A stretch of 19,548 nt of DNA from an uncultured Mucispirillum sp. GTDB lineage: Bacteria > Chrysiogenota > Deferribacteres > Deferribacterales > Mucispirillaceae. A model generated the notes under the pieces. It was given only the letters and a program-made list of their open reading frames with translations. It was not told the origin of the DNA and ran no database searches. The stretch is taken from assembly GCA_910586745.1 (NCBI GenBank), contig CAJUJZ010000032.1, positions 1 to 19,548 on the forward strand. Direction: 5' to 3'. Of the stretch, positions 14,962 to 19,548 are shown in pieces. The position numbers and the translations under genes were made by a program. How positions within the stretch are numbered: the stretch's first letter is position 1; the number at the start of each line of letters is the position of its first letter.

Positions 14962-16074
14962 ATGTTAGAAGAAATACTTCAAGAAATAGATGAGTTAAAT
15001 CATAAAGTAAAAAGTTTTGCTCCAGCAGTAAAAGAAGATGTTTTACAGAAAAAAGTAGATGATATAGAAAATATGTCACTTACTGATAAAGACTTCTGGT
15101 CTAAAAAGGAATCAAAACATCTTTTAAAAGAGCAGTCTTCAATTAAAAAGTTTTTAGAGTCATATAAAAACCTTTTGCAGACAAAAGAAGACTGTGATGT
15201 TTTAGTAGAGCTTTATAAAGAAGGTGAAACTTCAGTAGAAAAGGATATAATAGATACTTTTTCTGAGTATAAAAAGAAGACTGTAGATTTTGAATTAAAA
15301 CTTATTTTAAGTGACCAGCACGATATTAATAATGCAATCGTAACTATACATTCTGGAGCTGGTGGCACAGAATCAGATGACTGGGCATCTATGCTTTTTA
15401 GAATGTATTCAAGATGGGCAGAAAAAAACGGTTTTAAACTTGAGATATTAGACAAGCTTGATGGTGATGAAGCAGGAATAAAATCAATTACATTTAATAT
15501 TATTGGTGAGTATGGTTTTGGTTATTTAAAAGGTGAAAGCGGTGTTCACAGACTTGTCCGCATATCGCCATTTGATTCACAAAACAGACGCCACACTTCA
15601 TTTGCTTCCGTATTTGTGCTGCCTGAAATTGATGATGATTTAGAAATTGAAATAAATGAAGCAGATTTAAGAATAGATACATACAGGGCAGGTGGAGCAG
15701 GTGGACAGCATATTAATACAACAGATTCTGCTGTCAGAATCACACATATACCAACAGGTATTGTTGTATCATGCCAAAATGAAAGAAGCCAGCATAAAAA
15801 CAAAGCTTCAGCTATGAAAATATTAAAATCAAAGCTTTATGAATATGAAATGAAAAAACGATGCGAAGCTAAAGAAAAAATGGAAGACAGTAAAACAGAT
15901 ATTGGCTGGGGAAATCAAATCCGCTCTTATGTTATGCATCCTTATAAAATGGTTAAAGATTTACGCACAAGATATGAAACAGGAAATGTTGATGCTGTTA
16001 TGGACGGAGAATTAGAACAGTTTATAAGGCAGTACTTGCTTTTTGCTGCGGGAATAGAAAATGAAAATAAATAG
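14962..16074 (+). CDS. prfB: Peptide chain release factor 2
   Basis: This 370-residue release factor reads stop codons UGA and UAA. The stop-codon-reading tripeptide SPF is at 202-204 in VRISPFDSQNRRHTSF, and the peptidyl-tRNA hydrolysis motif GGQ is at 247-249 in RAGGAGGQHIN. The coiled N-terminal domain and the switch region are complete. Many bacterial prfB genes require a +1 programmed frameshift at an in-frame UGA near codon 25; here the frame is open from the ATG at 14962, which follows AAAGGA, and no internal stop or shift site is seen. Confidence 0.96.
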   Translation: MLEEILQEIDELNHKVKSFAPAVKEDVLQKKVDDIENMSLTDKDFWSKKESKHLLKEQSSIKKFLESYKNLLQTKEDCDVLVELYKEGETSVEKDIIDTFSEYKKKTVDFELKLILSDQHDINNAIVTIHSGAGGTESDDWASMLFRMYSRWAEKNGFKLEILDKLDGDEAGIKSITFNIIGEYGFGYLKGESGVHRLVRISPFDSQNRRHTSFASVFVLPEIDDDLEIEINEADLRIDTYRAGGAGGQHINTTDSAVRITHIPTGIVVSCQNERSQHKNKASAMKILKSKLYEYEMKKRCEAKEKMEDSKTDIGWGNQIRSYVMHPYKMVKDLRTRYETGNVDAVMDGELEQFIRQYLLFAAGIENENK

Positions 16075-17194
16075 TTTAGATAATATGGGTATTATACCTC
16101 GCCCAACTTATGCAGTTATTGATATGGAAAGGTTTGGACATAATATAGATATTGCAAGAAATCTTTCTAAATCAGATATTATTGCTGTTGTAAAAGCAGA
16201 TGCTTATGGCCATGGTGCAAAAATTTTAGCAGAATATGCTTATGAAGAAAAGCATGTAAGAAATTTTGCTGTTGCTACAATGATTGAAGGTATAGAGCTT
16301 AGAAAAATATTATCTTCTAAAGATACAAAAATTGTAGTGCTTGGCTATGTGAGCGATTCTTTTGTAAAGGAAGCATTAGAATCATCACTTACTCTGCCAG
16401 TTTTTGATTACAGATATGCAGAAATAATTTCTAAAGCTGCTAATGATTTAAGAATAGAAGCTCATGTTGCACTAGAAATTGATACAGGTATGAGCAGGCT
16501 TGGTTTTTCATATGAAATGCAGCTTTCAGAATTATTAAAGCAGTATAAAAATATTCATGTAGATTTTGCAATCAGTCACCTTGCAACTTCAGACTGTGAT
16601 AACAGTTATGCTCATATTCAAACAGAAAGATTTGATAAATTTTTAGAGATTAATAAAGATTATGCTTTTGCTACAAGTTTTTTAAATTCATCTGGAATAG
16701 CTAATTTTGAAAACAGATGGACTTTTACACGCCCAGGTTTATTTTTATATGGATATGAATCTACAAATGTGCTAAAAGATTTACAGCCTGTTATGAGCTT
16801 ATGGAGTGAAATAGCTCATATAAAATTTCTTAAAAAAGGTGAATCTGTTGGCTACGGCAGAACATTTTTTGCACCTAAAGATATGATAATAGGAGTTATA
16901 CCAATAGGTTATGCAGATGGTTACAGGCGTTCATTTTCAAATAAAGGGTATGTGCTGGCAGGAAATATCAAATGTCATGTAATAGGTAATGTTTGTATGG
17001 ATATGACAATGATAGATGTTACAGAGCTTGGCAAAAACTGTATTGGTCAAAAAGTGCAGATAATGGGTGATGATATTACCGCTGCCACATTAAGCAGATG
17101 GGCAGATACTATTGATTATGAAATATTATGCGGCATTTCAGACAGAGTGCCAAGAGTATATAAATATGAAGAAGGTTGCTTTGAAATTTTTTGA
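16061..17194 (+). CDS. alr: Alanine racemase
   Basis: This 377-residue PLP enzyme makes D-alanine for peptidoglycan. The cofactor lysine is Lys45 in VVKADAYGHG (43-52). The second catalytic base is Tyr265 in SVGYGRTFFAP, and the phosphate-binding and hinge regions are DTGMSRLGF (141-149), RPGLFLYG (224-231), IGYADGYRR (282-290) and GNVCMDMTM (309-317). The start at 16061 lies inside the end of prfB (14-base overlap) and has GGGA seven bases upstream; ATG 16085 is an alternative with a poorer site. Its 3' end overlaps the mlaE start region. Confidence 0.95.
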   Translation: MKINSLDNMGIIPRPTYAVIDMERFGHNIDIARNLSKSDIIAVVKADAYGHGAKILAEYAYEEKHVRNFAVATMIEGIELRKILSSKDTKIVVLGYVSDSFVKEALESSLTLPVFDYRYAEIISKAANDLRIEAHVALEIDTGMSRLGFSYEMQLSELLKQYKNIHVDFAISHLATSDCDNSYAHIQTERFDKFLEINKDYAFATSFLNSSGIANFENRWTFTRPGLFLYGYESTNVLKDLQPVMSLWSEIAHIKFLKKGESVGYGRTFFAPKDMIIGVIPIGYADGYRRSFSNKGYVLAGNIKCHVIGNVCMDMTMIDVTELGKNCIGQKVQIMGDDITAATLSRWADTIDYEILCGISDRVPRVYKYEEGCFEIF

Positions 17195-17951
17195 ATTTAT
17201 AGGTAAAATGATATTGGATATTATTCATATGGCAGGTAAAATGTCCATTTTGCTTTATGAAATATCAAAATCTATTTTTAAACCGCCATTCAGATTCAAA
17301 CTTTTTGTTAAACAGATAGAATTTATAGGCTACAAGTCTATACCTATTATTATTTTAACAGGGCTTTTTACAGGTATGGTTTTTAGCCTGCAATCATTTA
17401 AAGGGCTTGATAATTTTGGTGCAGGAGAAATGACAAGTGGTTTGGTGGCTATGGCTATGATATGGGAACTTGCTCCTGTTTTAACTGGTATTATGGTTGC
17501 AGCACGAGCAGGCTCTGCTATGACTGCAGAACTTGGCACAATGAAAGTAACCGAGCAAATAGATGCTCTTGATGCTATGGCAGTAGACCCAATACATTAT
17601 TTAGCAGTGCCTAGAATGCTTGCAGGTATGTTTTCTATGCCATTATTAAATGCGATTTGTATAATATTTGGGATTATTGGCTCTTATTTTGTGTTAGTTG
17701 GTATGATGGGAACAGGCAGTAGTATTTTTTTTGAAAATATGGTTCTTTATACAACATTAAGCGACATAATAGATAGTTTAATTAAATCATTTGTATTTGG
17801 GCTGATTGTTGTTAATGTAAGCTGCTATAATGGTTTTAATACAACAACTGGTGCAGAAGGTGTAGGTAAAGCTACAAATGTTTCCGTTGTAGAATCAAGC
17901 ATTCTTGTATGTATGTTTGATTATATTTTAACATCGGTATTAATATTATGA
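17166..17951 (+). CDS. mlaE: MlaE-type permease of the phospholipid-transport ABC system
   Basis: This inner-membrane permease of about 261 residues belongs to the Mla complex, which moves phospholipids between the two membranes of diderm bacteria. Family landmarks are PIIILTGLFTGMVFSLQ (60-76), ELAPVLTGIMVAARAGSAM (101-119) and the ATPase-contact motif VTEQIDALDAM (128-138). Three or more hydrophobic segments follow. The start is uncertain. ATG 17166 gives the usual family N-terminus but has a weak ribosome site, while TTG 17181 has GAAGG five bases upstream. Both overlap the end of alr. The frame is open further upstream, but that part does not match the family. Confidence 0.93.
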   Translation: MKKVALKFFEFIGKMILDIIHMAGKMSILLYEISKSIFKPPFRFKLFVKQIEFIGYKSIPIIILTGLFTGMVFSLQSFKGLDNFGAGEMTSGLVAMAMIWELAPVLTGIMVAARAGSAMTAELGTMKVTEQIDALDAMAVDPIHYLAVPRMLAGMFSMPLLNAICIIFGIIGSYFVLVGMMGTGSSIFFENMVLYTTLSDIIDSLIKSFVFGLIVVNVSCYNGFNTTTGAEGVGKATNVSVVESSILVCMFDYILTSVLIL

Positions 17952-18694
17952 TTAAAGTTGAAAATTTATGTAAGTCGTTTGGCTCAACAAAAGTTCATAA
18001 TGGTATAAATTTAGAGATAAAAAAAGGTGCTATTACCTACATAATAGGTCCATCTGGAACTGGTAAAAGTGTGCTTTTAAAGCAGCTTATGGGGCTTGTT
18101 AAACCAGACAGTGGTAAAATATATGTAGATGGTTTTGATATTACTACTGCTAATAAAAAACAGCTTTTAAAGGTAAGGTATAAATTTGGTATGCTTTTTC
18201 AAAATGCTGCTCTTTTTGATTCTTTTACTATATTTGATAATGTAGCATTTCCATTAAGAGAGCATAGAAAGCTTTCAGATGATGAGCTGCAGGAAATTGT
18301 TATTGAAAAATTAAGATTAGTAGGGCTTTCTGGTGTAAACCATAAGTATCCCTCAGAGCTATCAGGAGGTATGCGTAAACGGGTAGGGCTTGCAAGAGCT
18401 ATTGCTCTTTCTCCAGATATTATGATGTATGATGAACCTACAACAGGACTAGACCCTATTATGACTGATATTGTTGATGATTTAATATATACTACTCAAA
18501 AAGAGTTAAATATTACATCTGTAGTGATTTCCCATGATATATCAAGTGTTTTAAAAAATGCAGATTATATTGGTATGCTTTATAATGGCAGAATAATACA
18601 ATATGGAACGCCAGAGTATTTTAAAACTACAGATAACCCTTATGTAAGGCAGTTTTTTTCAGGCTCAAAAGATGGGCCAATAAAAGTTTATTAA
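17948..18694 (+). CDS. mlaF: MlaF-type ATPase of the phospholipid-transport ABC system
   Basis: This 248-residue cytoplasmic ABC ATPase drives the Mla transporter. Walker A GPSGTGKS is at 34-41, the Q-loop LFQNAALFDSFTIFDNV at 83-99, the signature LSGGMRKRVGLARA at 138-151, Walker B IMMYDEP at 158-164 followed by TTGLDP, and the switch His196 in ISHD. The LFDS.T sequence after the Q-loop glutamine is characteristic of MlaF. It overlaps mlaE by four bases (ATGA), indicating tight coupling. Confidence 0.95.
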   Translation: MIKVENLCKSFGSTKVHNGINLEIKKGAITYIIGPSGTGKSVLLKQLMGLVKPDSGKIYVDGFDITTANKKQLLKVRYKFGMLFQNAALFDSFTIFDNVAFPLREHRKLSDDELQEIVIEKLRLVGLSGVNHKYPSELSGGMRKRVGLARAIALSPDIMMYDEPTTGLDPIMTDIVDDLIYTTQKELNITSVVISHDISSVLKNADYIGMLYNGRIIQYGTPEYFKTTDNPYVRQFFSGSKDGPIKVY

Positions 18695-18725
18695 TAATTT
18701 TTTATGAATAGGAAGAGATGTTTAG

Positions 18726-19548
18726 ATGAATGTAGAAACAAAAGTTGGTATTTTTGTAATAATTGGTTTTTTTATGGTAGCAGTTACTGCTGCAGTTTTT
18801 GGTAATTTAGAATTAAATTCAAAAGATGGGAATACTGTATATTTCCGATTAAATGATGCAACAGGTATTCGCAGTGGCACACCTATTATGTATAAAGGTT
18901 TAAAAGTAGGTGAAGTTAAAGATGTTATGATGAAAGATAATCAAATCTTAACTCGTGTGAATATTTATCATGAATTTGAAATACCTGATAATGTTCGTTT
19001 TAATGTAAAGCAGTCTGGTTTTGTGGGGCAGAAGTTTGTAGAACTGGAAGTAGACCATAATGTAAAATCTCAAGCACCACTGCAGAATAATTATGAATAT
19101 GATGGCAGACAGTCTACTGCAAATTTAGATACAGTAATGGCAAAACTTAATGATGTGGCAGCAGAAATGACTGTACTTTTAAAAACTTTTAATGAAGTTG
19201 TTACAACAGAACAGTCTAAAGATGCTTTGCAGGATAGCATATCTAACTTAAAAGATATAACAGAAAGTGTTAAAAATATTGTTTCATCTAATGAACAGAA
19301 TATTCAAGATGTTATTGCAAATGCTAAAAATATGACAGATATGATTGAAAAGCTTATTGCAAAAAATGAAAAAAATCTGAATACTTCTATAAATAATATT
19401 ACAGAAATAAGCCAGACATTAAAAGAGTTTACTGCATCAGTAGATAAACTGTTTGCTAATAACCATGATAATATAGACAGCAGCTTAAAAAACTTAAAAG
19501 AAATTACTGATAAAGTTAACTCTACAATGGATGAAATAAAAAAAATTA
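18726..19548 (+). CDS. mlaD: MlaD-type MCE-domain lipid-binding protein (cut by window edge)
   Basis: The first 274 codons are in the window and no stop is reached. An N-terminal membrane anchor (about 8-27) is followed by a single MCE domain (about 35-113) with typical GIRSGTPIMYKGLKVGEVKDV (47-67, in part) and SGFVGQKFVELEV (97-109). From about residue 130 on it is helical and polar with repeated Lys/Asn/Ile patterns, resembling the long coiled-coil tails of MCE proteins in many non-enteric bacteria; E. coli MlaD is only about 183 residues. GGAAGAG precedes the ATG. It should form the periplasmic ring on top of MlaE. Confidence 0.92.
   Translation, partial: MNVETKVGIFVIIGFFMVAVTAAVFGNLELNSKDGNTVYFRLNDATGIRSGTPIMYKGLKVGEVKDVMMKDNQILTRVNIYHEFEIPDNVRFNVKQSGFVGQKFVELEVDHNVKSQAPLQNNYEYDGRQSTANLDTVMAKLNDVAAEMTVLLKTFNEVVTTEQSKDALQDSISNLKDITESVKNIVSSNEQNIQDVIANAKNMTDMIEKLIAKNEKNLNTSINNITEISQTLKEFTASVDKLFANNHDNIDSSLKNLKEITDKVNSTMDEIKKI

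Noticed and set aside
17112..17165. Longer mlaE reaching 83 bases into alr
   Set aside because: The extra residues do not look like an MlaE N-terminus and there is no convincing ribosome binding site.
1..19548. CRISPR arrays, tRNA or rRNA genes, phage or defence genes
   Set aside because: No regularly spaced repeats, tRNA cloverleaf, rRNA-like sequence or phage/defence motif was seen on either strand by reading; only the IS200 remnant is mobile.

Overview
The window is AT-rich chromosomal DNA with dense, housekeeping-type gene content, short intergenic gaps and good Shine-Dalgarno sequences. Mla lipid-transport genes, a RodZ homologue and a lipoprotein imply a diderm, rod- or spiral-shaped cell. 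Two chemoreceptors imply motility. A PPi-type phosphofructokinase and a short-type N-acetylglutamate synthase suggest an anaerobe. My inference, from content and base composition only, is a low-GC gut or sediment diderm such as a member of the Deferribacterota (Mucispirillum-like).

Layout. 1-829 (-) is a chemoreceptor cut by the left edge. 919-2133 (-) is a PPi-type phosphofructokinase. 2328-3846 (+) holds birA-coaX, which overlap. 3991-7655 (+) looks like one operon: rodZ, a degenerate aspartate-semialdehyde dehydrogenase (Usg-like) protein, a cysteine desulfurase homologue, an IscU-type scaffold and a small Nfu carrier, closed by a strong terminator. 7824-9458 (+) is a second, complete chemoreceptor with its own promoter and terminator. 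9509-10408 (+) is an FMN riboswitch driving ribB. About 10411-11112 is a decayed IS200/IS605-type insertion. 11191-13944 (-) is the pyrR-pyrB-pyrC operon with promoter and terminator. 14088 to the right edge (+) is a run of lipoprotein, short NAGS, prfB, alr, mlaE, mlaF and mlaD (cut by the edge), several with overlapping ends.

The most unusual element is the cysteine desulfurase homologue. It keeps the fold landmarks and the catalytic-loop cysteine. However, the invariant His-Lys pair that carries and stacks on pyridoxal phosphate reads Gln-Asn, and two further cofactor contacts are also changed. It sits between a dehydrogenase relative that has lost its own catalytic residues and an intact IscU scaffold. 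As written, this Fe-S operon cannot make sulfur from cysteine by the known mechanism, so it may use another sulfur donor or use this protein structurally.

Other points of interest are a candidate switching arrangement downstream of the FMN aptamer, a possible PyrR-like site over the pyrB ribosome binding site, a possibly leaderless lipoprotein mRNA, a prfB without the usual programmed frameshift, and an IS200 remnant with a clean 14-bp tandem duplication.
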